Of a stretch of DNA of 64,000 nucleotides, positions 34,753 to 42,461 are shown one piece after another. The stretch comes from Chelativorans xinjiangensis (lineage in GTDB: Bacteria > Pseudomonadota > Alphaproteobacteria > Rhizobiales > Rhizobiaceae): positions 124,001 to 188,000 of the forward strand of contig NZ_WQNH01000009.1 of assembly GCF_009812055.1 (NCBI RefSeq). The letters are read 5' to 3'. Below the pieces are notes generated by a model. The model saw only the letters and a program-made list of their open reading frames with translations. It ran no database searches and was not told the origin of the DNA. Each line of letters begins with the position of its first letter. Position 1 is the stretch's first letter. Position numbers and translations under genes: made by a program.

Positions 34753-36594
34753 TCAATCCAGTTCGAATTCTTCCTTGTAGTCTCGTTTCAGCACACAAGG
34801 CTGATCTTCCTTGCGGAGCACGGTATTGCCGATGACGAGCCGCTCGATTTCGGTGCCCATGAAGCAGCGATAGGCATCCTCCGGAGAGCACACGATCGGC
34901 TCGCCGCGGACATTGAAGCTCGTGTTCACCAGCACCGGGCAGCCTGTGCGCTCCTTGAAAGCCGTCAGCAGCTCCCAGTAGCGCTGATTGGTTTCGCGGT
35001 GAACGGTCTGGACCCGGGCCGAATAGTCCACATGGGTCACTGCCGGCACGTCGGAGCGGGGCACATTCAGCCGCTCGATGCCGAACAACGCATCTTCATC
35101 CAGATTGGGCCGCACGCGCTTGTCGTCACGAACGTCGGCGACAAGCAGCATGTAGGGGCTGTCGGTAGACAGGTCGAACCAGTCGGACAGATCCTCGCGC
35201 CGGACAGAGGGGGCGAAGGGACGGAAGCTTTCCCGGTACTTGACCTTGAGATTGAGCATCTTTTGCATTCTCGGCGAACGCGGGTCGCCCAGGATGGATC
35301 GGTTGCCCAGCGCACGTGGGCCGAATTCCATCCGCCCCTGCATCCAGCCGACGGCCTTTTCTTCCGTGAGTGCATCGACGGTCGTTGAGATCAACTCGGA
35401 TTCGGGCACGACGCGATAGACGGCACCGGCCGCGCTGAGGCGCTGTTCGATTTCCCTTTGTGAAAAGGCGGGGCCAAGATAGGCGCCGTTCATCAAATCG
35501 CCGCCATTGGGCGCTCGGCTTTCGCCGAGATACTGATGCCAGACGGCCAGTGCGGCACCCACCGCGCCGCCCGCATCGCCCGCCGCCGGTTGAATCCAGA
35601 TATCGTCGAAGATGCCTTCTCTCAACACCCTGCCATTGGCGACACAATTCAGTGCCACCCCGCCTGCAAGGCAAAGCTGGCGCTCGCCCGTTTCCCAGCG
35701 CGCGAATTTCGCCAGTCTCAGGACGGCTTCCTCGGTGACAGTCTGGATTGAAGCGGCCAAGTCCATTTCGCGTTGCGTCAAAGGCGATTCGGGCTTGCGC
35801 GGTTCGCCACCGAAGAGTTCATGAAAGGCAGGCGAGGTCATGGTCAGGCCTGTGCAATAGTCGAAATAGCGCTGATCGAGCCAGAAAGAGCCGTCCTCCT
35901 TGAGGTCGATCAGGTGGTCGAAAATCGTTTGGGCGTAACGGGGCCGGCCGTACGGCGCCAAGCCCATGATCTTGTACTCGCCCGAATTGACCTTGAACCC
36001 CGTGTAGTAGGTGAAGGCCGAGTAAAGTAGCCCCAAAGAATGCGGGAAATGGATCTCCTTGAACAGATCGAGGCGCTCCCCGCTGCCGTGGCCGAGCGAA
36101 GTGGTGCACCACTCCCCTACGCCGTCCATCGTGAGTACAGCCGCGCTGCGATAGGGCGAGGCGAAAAAAGCACTGGCAGCGTGGGCCACGTGGTGTTCGC
36201 TGAACAGCAGGGAACCATCCCATGATTTCGAGCCGGCGATCTCTCCGAGTTTCCGTCTCAGCCCCTTCTTCTGAAACAGCTTCTCCTTCACCCAGACCGG
36301 AATCGCGGCGCGGAAGGAGCGAAAGCCGCCAGGTACCGTCGCAAGATACGTTTCCAGCAGCCGTTCGAACTTGAGGAAGGGCTTATCGTAAAAGACCACG
36401 TGGTCGATGTCGGCCATCGTGCAACCGCCTTCTGCCAGGCAGTATCTCACCGCACCAGCGGGAAAGGCCGGGTCGTGCTTGCGCCGCGTGAAGCGTTCTT
36501 CCTGGGCGGCGGCAACGATTTGGCCGTCTTGTATCAGTGCCGCCGCGCTGTCGTGGTAGAATGCCGAGATCCCCAGGATGCGCACGGCTTTCAC
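34753..36594 (-). CDS. Carbamoyltransferase (NodU/CmcH/TobZ family)
   Basis: Enzyme of about 613 residues transferring a carbamoyl group from carbamoyl phosphate to a sugar hydroxyl. The N-terminal domain starts ILGISAFYHDSAAALIQDG and contains the metal site HHVAHAASAFFASPYRSAAVLTMDGVGEW (about 135-165). The C-terminal domain has WMQGRMEFGPRALGNRSILGDPR and RPFAPSVRRED. Starts are ambiguous: GTG at 36594 or 36585, or TTG at 36612 overlapping the upstream stop. It is the third gene of an SxtJ, DUF5989, carbamoyltransferase triad. It probably carbamoylates the exopolysaccharide or its lipid-linked repeat unit. Confidence 0.92.
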   Translation of the reverse strand: MKAVRILGISAFYHDSAAALIQDGQIVAAAQEERFTRRKHDPAFPAGAVRYCLAEGGCTMADIDHVVFYDKPFLKFERLLETYLATVPGGFRSFRAAIPVWVKEKLFQKKGLRRKLGEIAGSKSWDGSLLFSEHHVAHAASAFFASPYRSAAVLTMDGVGEWCTTSLGHGSGERLDLFKEIHFPHSLGLLYSAFTYYTGFKVNSGEYKIMGLAPYGRPRYAQTIFDHLIDLKEDGSFWLDQRYFDYCTGLTMTSPAFHELFGGEPRKPESPLTQREMDLAASIQTVTEEAVLRLAKFARWETGERQLCLAGGVALNCVANGRVLREGIFDDIWIQPAAGDAGGAVGAALAVWHQYLGESRAPNGGDLMNGAYLGPAFSQREIEQRLSAAGAVYRVVPESELISTTVDALTEEKAVGWMQGRMEFGPRALGNRSILGDPRSPRMQKMLNLKVKYRESFRPFAPSVRREDLSDWFDLSTDSPYMLLVADVRDDKRVRPNLDEDALFGIERLNVPRSDVPAVTHVDYSARVQTVHRETNQRYWELLTAFKERTGCPVLVNTSFNVRGEPIVCSPEDAYRCFMGTEIERLVIGNTVLRKEDQPCVLKRDYKEEFELD

Positions 36595-36608
36595 GCCCCG
36601 TCCGAACG

Positions 36609-36758
36609 TCAAAACAAGGTATAGATGAAGGGTGCCACGGCCGTGCCTTGCGTAAGCACGATAAGGCCTCCGAACACGCCGAGCATGATGAAGATCGGCA
36701 GCAACCAGAACTTCCTACGATCGGCCATATAGGACCACAATTCACGCACCAGTTCCAT
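36609..36758 (-). CDS. DUF5989 family small membrane protein
   Basis: A 49-residue protein, short enough to be missed by length filters. It starts MELVRELWSYMADRRKFWLLP, then a single membrane segment (IFIMLGVFGGLIVLTQG), and ends TAVAPFIYTLF. The RKFWLLP and QGTAVAPFIYTLF blocks are the family hallmarks. Genes of this family sit next to SxtJ-like and carbamoyltransferase genes in many polysaccharide and secondary-metabolite loci. It ends directly before the carbamoyltransferase and starts 60 bases after the SxtJ stop. It probably anchors or partners the carbamoyltransferase at the membrane; that role is inference. Confidence 0.88.
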   Translation of the reverse strand: MELVRELWSYMADRRKFWLLPIFIMLGVFGGLIVLTQGTAVAPFIYTLF

Positions 36759-36817
36759 TTTTCAGCCTCTCTCAGCGATCGGTCCATCGCGATCGGACCG
36801 GTCGGCCCGCATGATTT

Positions 36818-37249
36818 TCAGAATTGATGTCGCATCGTCTCAGCGTCGGCCTTCAGCCGTGTACGCGATATCCAGTAGCTTTCACGTGTCCTGCCGGCCC
36901 GGCGGGCGAGCGGGTCGTGCCCCCTCACCCGCAGCACGATGCCAATCGGGACAAAGGTCGTGGTGTAGATGACCAGCATGATGACGGGATTGGCAAACCG
37001 GAACAGCAGCACTCCGAGTGCGGTCCAAAGCCGGTTTGGGCGGTCCAGGACGGCCGGCGCCACAGCAGCCAGCAAAACCAGAACCGCGCCGATGGCCGCC
37101 AGGCTTGCCGTGGTGACGGTGAAATGGCCGACCAACCACAGTCTTGCAACCACGAACACAAGAAGAATGCCGCCCACCGTCAAGCCAAAGCTCCGATTGG
37201 ACGGTCCTTCCAGCTTTTTCTCGATAAGCGTTTCGTGGGGCGCCACCAT
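36818..37249 (-). CDS. SxtJ family membrane protein
   Basis: Protein of 143 residues with three to four hydrophobic segments and the SxtJ hallmarks NRSFGLTVGGILL near residue 18, LWTALGVLLFRFANPVIMLVIYTTTFVPIGIVLRVRGHDPL at about 75-115, and a basic tail with SYWISR. Its function is not established that I know of. It constantly occurs with DUF5989 and carbamoyltransferase genes, and here it is the first gene of that triad. A 155-base leader with element copy C and a tandem repeat precedes it. Confidence 0.88.
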   Translation of the reverse strand: MVAPHETLIEKKLEGPSNRSFGLTVGGILLVFVVARLWLVGHFTVTTASLAAIGAVLVLLAAVAPAVLDRPNRLWTALGVLLFRFANPVIMLVIYTTTFVPIGIVLRVRGHDPLARRAGRTRESYWISRTRLKADAETMRHQF

Positions 37250-37324
37250 CTGCTTCTCCCTGGTCGAAGCGTGCGGCCGCGACGACCCGCCTCACCTCCC
37301 GCGCGGCCTGGATTACAAGCCGGC

Positions 37325-37358
37325 GAAGATTGCCATCATCCGAAGATTGCCATCATCC
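37325..37358. repeat. Perfect 17-bp tandem duplication
   Basis: GAAGATTGCCATCATCC occurs twice head to tail in the leader between element copy C and the SxtJ start. It may be a slippage event that lengthens the leader by 17 bases. Confidence 0.9.
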
Positions 37359-37403
37359 TGAGCCAACGCGCAAGCCGTGCAAAGGCGCGTGAAGCCCGGA
37401 CCA

Positions 37404-37442
37404 TGTCAGTTAATTCCCTCCGGCAGCTTCTGTTCTTGCGCA
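37404..37442 (-). repeat. Recurrent polysaccharide-locus element, copy C
   Basis: Minus strand reads TGCGCAAGAACAGAAGC, then TGCC, then GGAGGGAATTAACTGACA. It overlaps the last ten codons and the stop of the PIG-L gene and lies 155 bases upstream of SxtJ, pointing at it. Confidence 0.75.
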
Positions 37443-38126
37443 TTGAACGACATGGCGGATCAGCACGAAGGCCTCGGCGGCGGCCATGTGTACGGTGGAG
37501 CCGCGCAGCAGGGCGAGCGCCCGCAGTGCTTCCCGGGACCGCTCATGCGGGAAAGCCTTCAACTGCGTGTCAAAGATGTCCATCGCCTGCAGCTTTGACG
37601 AGAGCGTTTCACCGATGTCGACAAACACGTTGGGGTGGAATCCAGGCGTCAGATAAGGAGCGTTCCAATTGGTTTCCGACAGCGTCTCATATGCGAGGAT
37701 CGTCGTTGGGTAGTCAGCCTGATGCGGCCGTGCCGCCACGAGCGCGGAGGCGAAGGTCGACTGGTGATCGAGGTGTATGTCGCCCGGGAACGGTAAGATT
37801 ATGGTTGTCGGGCGCACCTGTGCGAAAAGGTCTTGCAGTGCCGAATTAAGCTGTGAATGGGGCGTGTCCGAGAGTCCGGCGGCCGGAAAGTCAAGCCAGG
37901 ATGTCGCGCGCACGCCGAGCAGCGTATGGGCCCGCTCGGCTTCGCCCCGCACCGCCGCGATCTGGGCCGGCGAGAATGCGGGCGCACGGCCGCACGTTAC
38001 GATCGCCACGAATACCTCCTGTCCGGCCTGGGCAAGCCGTGCGATGGTACCGCCTGCTCCGAGGACTTCGTCATCAGGATGCGGCGCAACCACTAAGGTG
38101 CGCCCGAAAGCCAGCGGATCTGTCAT
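37410..38126 (-). CDS. PIG-L family deacetylase
   Basis: Zinc-dependent N-deacetylase of 238 residues. The metal and catalytic motif PHPDDEVLGAGG lies at residues 15-26 and the second metal ligand in GDIHLDHQ near 115. It removes acetyl from an N-acetyl amino sugar or sugar nucleotide. Its ATG overlaps the stop of the formyltransferase gene. The pair could swap N-acetyl for N-formyl on the same sugar. The C-terminal codons overlap element copy C, so its tail CARTEAAGGN is partly dictated by the regulatory repeat. It is the last gene of the ExoF, ExoY-like, formyltransferase, PIG-L operon. Confidence 0.9.
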   Translation of the reverse strand: MTDPLAFGRTLVVAPHPDDEVLGAGGTIARLAQAGQEVFVAIVTCGRAPAFSPAQIAAVRGEAERAHTLLGVRATSWLDFPAAGLSDTPHSQLNSALQDLFAQVRPTTIILPFPGDIHLDHQSTFASALVAARPHQADYPTTILAYETLSETNWNAPYLTPGFHPNVFVDIGETLSSKLQAMDIFDTQLKAFPHERSREALRALALLRGSTVHMAAAEAFVLIRHVVQCARTEAAGGN

Positions 38127-39040
38127 GGAGCATGGGCCCCCAGTTTGGAGTGCAGGCGGGGCTTGCGGGCCTCTCCGTCAAGCCTCCAGGAGGTGATGTG
38201 AAGGCAATCGCCATCGCCGCAGCGCACAACGAAGCCCTGCGGCGTATCGCTTACGACCTGGCCGGGCAGACCGATGAAGCGATGCGCTTCGGCGAATGGC
38301 TCGGCAGCATCGATGATAAGCTTGTGCACATTGTAGGCGGTGAAGGCTCCCGGATAGGGATCACCCACTGCGCGGATGAGGCGCAGAGCGGTCTGTGCGG
38401 GTTGGTGCCAGTCGATCAGCCCATCCTGCGGTGTCCGCTTTGCGCAATAGGTGGCGCGTGCGTGGTCCTGCTCGATCCGCGGTGCATTGCCGCAACGCAC
38501 CAGCTCCACCGCCTCGGGCAGCATGCGTGCGAGGGTGCCGGTCTGCTTGAGGTAGAGCGTGCGGGCCGTTTCGTCCTCCGCCACCTCGATCGTCTCCTGG
38601 CGGAGAAGCGGCCCGGAGTCGACACCTTCGTCCAGCCAGAACAGCGATGCTGCGGTCGTGGTCTCTCCGAGAAGAATGGTCCAGGGGATCACCGCCCGTC
38701 CGCGCATGCGTGGCAAGGGGGCGGGGTGAAAACCCACGGCACCAAGACGGGCGCTGGAACGGAAGGCCGGCCCACAGATCTGCGACCAGCCGATCACCAG
38801 CGCCAGATCCGTTTTCAACGCACTCAGCGCCTCGATCACCGGCGGTGCATTCACATCCGTGGCATAGAGGAGCTGGCTGCCGCACGTCCTGGCCAGGGGC
38901 GCAAGATCAGCATAGTCGGAATGCCGATGCGCCGCAGCCGGTGGCAGTGTTACGACGAGCCTCGGCGCCAGGCCCGTGCGAGCAAGCGCCTCCAGTGCAA
39001 TCGCCGACCCCTCGACCGTTCCGATGAACGCCGTTTTCAT
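38123..39040 (-). CDS. Formyltransferase family protein (sugar N-formyltransferase candidate)
   Basis: Protein of 305 residues with the Formyl_trans_N fold. The HPAPLPRMRGRAVIPWTILLGE block is near residue 104 and the catalytic Asp lies in WLDEGVDSGPLL near 137, followed by a C-terminal OB-like domain. The canonical N-x-H catalytic dyad reads G-F-H here, so the Asn equivalent is Gly. The His and Asp are intact. Given the operon it is much more likely to formylate an amino sugar using N10-formyl-THF than Met-tRNA. It is coupled by ATGA overlaps to both neighbours. Activity without the Asn is an open point. Confidence 0.8.
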   Translation of the reverse strand: MKTAFIGTVEGSAIALEALARTGLAPRLVVTLPPAAAHRHSDYADLAPLARTCGSQLLYATDVNAPPVIEALSALKTDLALVIGWSQICGPAFRSSARLGAVGFHPAPLPRMRGRAVIPWTILLGETTTAASLFWLDEGVDSGPLLRQETIEVAEDETARTLYLKQTGTLARMLPEAVELVRCGNAPRIEQDHARATYCAKRTPQDGLIDWHQPAQTALRLIRAVGDPYPGAFTAYNVHKLIIDAAEPFAEAHRFIGLPGQVVSDTPQGFVVRCGDGDCLHITSWRLDGEARKPRLHSKLGAHAP

Positions 39041-39729
39041 GCCCCCCCTCCCTCGGCCGCCGACCTGGCTTGAACGGCGATGGTCGATCGGGCGGCAAGC
39101 CGTTCTCGCGCCAGCGCGAGGGGCTTTTTGCGAATGCGTTCACCGCGGAACAGAGCCGCCACCGTGAGAAGAAAGATCCAGCAGTTAAGCGCCGCCGAAT
39201 GGTTGTCGATGTACCAGATGTCGAGCGCCAGCTTGTCGGCATCCGAAAGGCGCGTATTGCCGTTCACCTGGGCCCAGCCGGTAAGACCAGGGCGGACCTG
39301 ATTCCGCACCGCTCCCAGGGGACCGAATTCCGCGACCGTCCACGGCTGCAACGGACGCGGTCCGACGAAATTCATGTGGCCGTTGAGAATCGCCAGCAAT
39401 TGCGGAATTTCGTCAAGACGCAGACGGCGAATGAAACGTGTCACGACCGTTTCGCGCATGCGGTCGGGCAGAAGCTGCCCGTCGGGACCGCGCAGGTCGT
39501 GCATCGTGCGAAACTTGACGAGAGTGAAGGCGCGTCCCCCTTTACCGGTCCGCACCTGGCGAAACAGCAGCGGTCGTCCGACAGAAATCCAGATGAGAGC
39601 CGCCGTCATCATGGCTGGTATGGCGACGATCACCAGTGCCATCGATGCCGCGACACGCTGCATCCACACCGCGCTCGCTTCGGAGACGTTGGCGGCGGAC
39701 TGCTTGTCGATCCCGACCGTTTCCGTCAC
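39037..39729 (-). CDS. Undecaprenyl-phosphate sugar-1-phosphate transferase (bacterial sugar transferase, ExoY/PglC type)
   Basis: Monotopic membrane enzyme of 230 residues that starts the repeat unit by transferring a sugar phosphate to undecaprenyl phosphate. One N-terminal membrane segment (about 26-50) precedes PLLFRQVRTGKGGRAFTLVKFRTM and the catalytic RLRLDEIPQLLAILNGHMNFVGPRPL motif (Asp-Glu dyad). The NQVRPGLTGWAQVNG block follows. It starts with GTG after GGAGGAC. The length fits the short ExoY/PglC class, lacking the N-terminal multi-membrane domain of WbaP. It is the only initiating transferase in the window. Confidence 0.93.
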   Translation of the reverse strand: MTETVGIDKQSAANVSEASAVWMQRVAASMALVIVAIPAMMTAALIWISVGRPLLFRQVRTGKGGRAFTLVKFRTMHDLRGPDGQLLPDRMRETVVTRFIRRLRLDEIPQLLAILNGHMNFVGPRPLQPWTVAEFGPLGAVRNQVRPGLTGWAQVNGNTRLSDADKLALDIWYIDNHSAALNCWIFLLTVAALFRGERIRKKPLALARERLAARSTIAVQARSAAEGGGA

Positions 39730-39764
39730 GTCCTCCTCCCATCTGATCTACCTGTAGGGCGCGG

Positions 39765-41078
39765 TTAGCGGACTGCAGAAAAGCGCGCTCCCACGGCATC
39801 ACGCGAGGTACGGTCGCTCCGCGGCAGTGTTGCGGCCGCTGGTCCTGTGCTGCCCCCGATCATTCTCACGACGACCAGATCGCCCGGCGCGACAGGCGTG
39901 GTTGCAGTCGCCGGTCGTTCCACGAGGCCGTTGTCGGTCTGCCGACGGATCTTGAAGTCGAATACGATTTCCTTGTTGTTGGCCAACTCCTCCACCGACA
40001 TGCTGGAAAGAAGAGCGAACTGTTCCTCCGCCGCCCGGCGGGCGGCGATAGCGGTGGCGAGATTGGTGTTCTGGGTCTGCAGTTCGACCAAGGCGCCGAC
40101 GCGGCGCTGCTGCACCAGTTCCGCAAGCCTGCTCTTGAGCGTCCCGACATTTCTTCTGGCCGCGGCAAGATCCGACAGAACCTGAAGGTGCCGGACCTCT
40201 TCGGTGGACACCTGGCGCTCGATATTGGAGACCTCGGTCAGCGTCTGAACGCCGCGCCGCTGGAGTTCGCGCGCTCGTTCCAGATCGGCATGGGATAGCT
40301 CCACCGTTCTTTCCACCTTCCGCGCAAGTTCCCCGAGCAAGGTGATCTCGTCTTCCGCATCTTCCAGATTAGCCATCAGCACCTCTTTCTGTGCGGCAAA
40401 GCTTTCATTGCCGGCCGCAAGGATCCGCAGCTCGACCGCACGCAAGGAAGCCGCGATGGGCCCGGTGACGAAGGAGCGTGCTATCGCGGGGATGTCTTCG
40501 TCGAGAATCTCATCTCGACCGGCAAGCTGAGCCGTCAACCTGGCGAACGCCAAGGCCGCGCCGACAATGCTTGTCTCGATTGCCTCCAGCTCGCCGCGCA
40601 TGCGCGCGCGGGCCAGAATCGGATCGTCGGCAGTTGTGGCGGTCAGCTGGCCGCCGGCTAGCGCCACAGCCTTCTCCACGGTGATTTCCGGCTTAAAATC
40701 ATAAGCACCCGGTTGGCGCACATCGCCCGTCACATAGATCGGTCGATACGCCGCCACGGACAGCGCTAGTTTCGGCACGACGAAAATCTGCTGGTCGGAA
40801 TAGCGTTGGACCAGCTCTTTCAGCGCCCCGGAAACTGTGAGTCCAGCGATCGGTACCGCACCGATATAGGGCGCCTGGATCGATCCATCGGGCGCGATCG
40901 GCAGCTCGAGTGGATCCTTTTCATCGTCCAGGATGTCGAACTTCACTAAGTCGCCGGGAGCAAGACCGTAACCGACCATATCGAGCGACTCCGCCATCGT
41001 ACAGCTGGCCCAAACCATAAACACCTCGAAAATGAGAAGGCGCAGCGCAAGAAACGAGGGTTTTCTATAAATCATCAT
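39765..41078 (-). CDS. Polysaccharide export outer-membrane protein (Wza/ExoF family)
   Basis: Periplasmic or outer-membrane protein of 437 residues. A signal peptide (residues 1-30) precedes the Poly_export domain (YGLAPGDLVKFDILDDE) and a SLBB domain (PIYVTGDVRQPGAYDFKPEITVEKAVALAGG). A long coiled-coil region of about 200 residues (150-350) follows, then a short C-terminal beta section (APGDLVVVRM). The coiled coil marks it as the ExoF type rather than classical Wza. The ATG at 41078 follows GGAGGGC at good spacing. It heads the operon with the initiating transferase and is the expected outer-membrane partner of the ExoP/Wzc-like protein at 42462. Confidence 0.9.
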   Translation of the reverse strand: MMIYRKPSFLALRLLIFEVFMVWASCTMAESLDMVGYGLAPGDLVKFDILDDEKDPLELPIAPDGSIQAPYIGAVPIAGLTVSGALKELVQRYSDQQIFVVPKLALSVAAYRPIYVTGDVRQPGAYDFKPEITVEKAVALAGGQLTATTADDPILARARMRGELEAIETSIVGAALAFARLTAQLAGRDEILDEDIPAIARSFVTGPIAASLRAVELRILAAGNESFAAQKEVLMANLEDAEDEITLLGELARKVERTVELSHADLERARELQRRGVQTLTEVSNIERQVSTEEVRHLQVLSDLAAARRNVGTLKSRLAELVQQRRVGALVELQTQNTNLATAIAARRAAEEQFALLSSMSVEELANNKEIVFDFKIRRQTDNGLVERPATATTPVAPGDLVVVRMIGGSTGPAAATLPRSDRTSRDAVGARFSAVR

Positions 41079-41236
41079 AGCGCCCTCCACCCTTCTCTTT
41101 TGTGCATATCCAAGGTAATCCGAATAGAACTACTACGAAAATATAACTTTACATCTCCTTCTTCCTCACAAGACTGGCGATAGGGACGTTGCCGCGCAGG
41201 CTCTGCCCGGATCAATTCACCCCTGGAGGACATGTC

Positions 41237-42421
41237 GTGGATGAGTTGGTGGGATTTTCTTCTCCCCGAGTGGCCGCCGAACGGCGTAAGATCGCGGTCA
41301 TCTGCAGCTATACGGTCTCGCTCGCCAATTTCCGGCTCAAGCTCCTCCAGGCCATGGTCGACAACGGGCATGAGGTGGTGGCGCTCGGCCCTGAGCGCCA
41401 TGCGCCGACGATCAAGGCCCTGGCTGACATCGGCGTCGCTTTCATGCCGATTCCGATGGCTCGGGCTGGTCTCGACCCCGTGGCGGACGTGAAGACGCTG
41501 GCCATGCTGTGGGCGAGGCTTCGCAGGATCTCGCCCGACGTCGTTCTTTGCTACACGATGAAGCCGATCATTTACGGGCTCATTGCGGCGCGGCTGGCCG
41601 GCGTCAGGGAGCGTCACGCGCTGGTCACGGGGCTTGGCTATATTTTCAGCCGAGAGGCCAAGAACCTGCGCCTGTCGCTCATCCGCGCCATCGCAACCCG
41701 ACTCTACCGCGTCGCCTTGCACGGGCATGGCCGCGTGTTTGTCTATAACGAGGCCGACACGGAGGATATTCGTGTCGGCGGGATGGTGGATGACTTCACG
41801 CGCATCGTACCCGTACCCGGATCCGGCGTCGACTTCGACCGCTTCCGCCCGATGAAGGTGCCTGTCGGCGATCCCGTTTTCCTGATGGTGGCGCGACTTC
41901 TCCGCCACAAGGGAATTGTCGAATTCGTCGAGGCCGCACGGCAGCTGCGCGCACGGCATCAAAACGCACGCTTTCAAATCCTGGGGCGCTTCGACCCCGG
42001 TCCACTTGCCATCTCGCGACAGGAGATTGACGGCTGGGCGGAGGAGGGGGTGGTTGAATATCTTGGGGAAGCGGACGACGTCCGACCCTTTGTTGCCGCC
42101 TGCACCGTGTTTGTTCTGCCTTCCTACTATCGCGAGGGCATTCCGCGCAGCATTCTTGAGGCAATGGCGACGGGGCGCGCCATTATCACCGCCGACACGC
42201 CTGGCTGCCGGGCGACCGTCGTCCACGGCGAGAACGGTCTCATCGTGCCGCCGCGTGATCCGGCGGAACTTGCTGCAGCGATGAAGCGCTTCATCGATGA
42301 CCCTCTCCTGGCTTGGCAAATGGGTCGGCGCTCTCTCGACGTCGCGCGGGCGCAGTTCGACGTAAGAGCCGTAAACCATCTCCTGCTGGAAAAGATGGAT
42401 CTCCTCAATGCCGACGCTTAG
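41237..42421 (+). CDS. Glycosyltransferase family 4
   Basis: GT-B glycosyltransferase of about 394 residues. The acceptor domain has KIAVICSYTVSLANFRLKLLQAM and PDVVLCYTMKPIIYGLIAA, which resembles the PssF/CapM-type GT4 subfamily. The donor domain has FLMVARLLRHKGIVEFVEAA and VLPSYYREGIPRSILEAMATGRAIITADTPGC. A GTG at 41237 with GGAGGA six bases upstream sets the start; the frame extends to 41189. It is a single-gene unit divergent from the ExoF-like gene and convergent with the ExoP-like gene. Confidence 0.9.
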   Translation: MDELVGFSSPRVAAERRKIAVICSYTVSLANFRLKLLQAMVDNGHEVVALGPERHAPTIKALADIGVAFMPIPMARAGLDPVADVKTLAMLWARLRRISPDVVLCYTMKPIIYGLIAARLAGVRERHALVTGLGYIFSREAKNLRLSLIRAIATRLYRVALHGHGRVFVYNEADTEDIRVGGMVDDFTRIVPVPGSGVDFDRFRPMKVPVGDPVFLMVARLLRHKGIVEFVEAARQLRARHQNARFQILGRFDPGPLAISRQEIDGWAEEGVVEYLGEADDVRPFVAACTVFVLPSYYREGIPRSILEAMATGRAIITADTPGCRATVVHGENGLIVPPRDPAELAAAMKRFIDDPLLAWQMGRRSLDVARAQFDVRAVNHLLLEKMDLLNADA

Positions 42422-42461
42422 TCGCGCTGGCACCCTGTCTTCCATCGGGCATGTGACGAAA

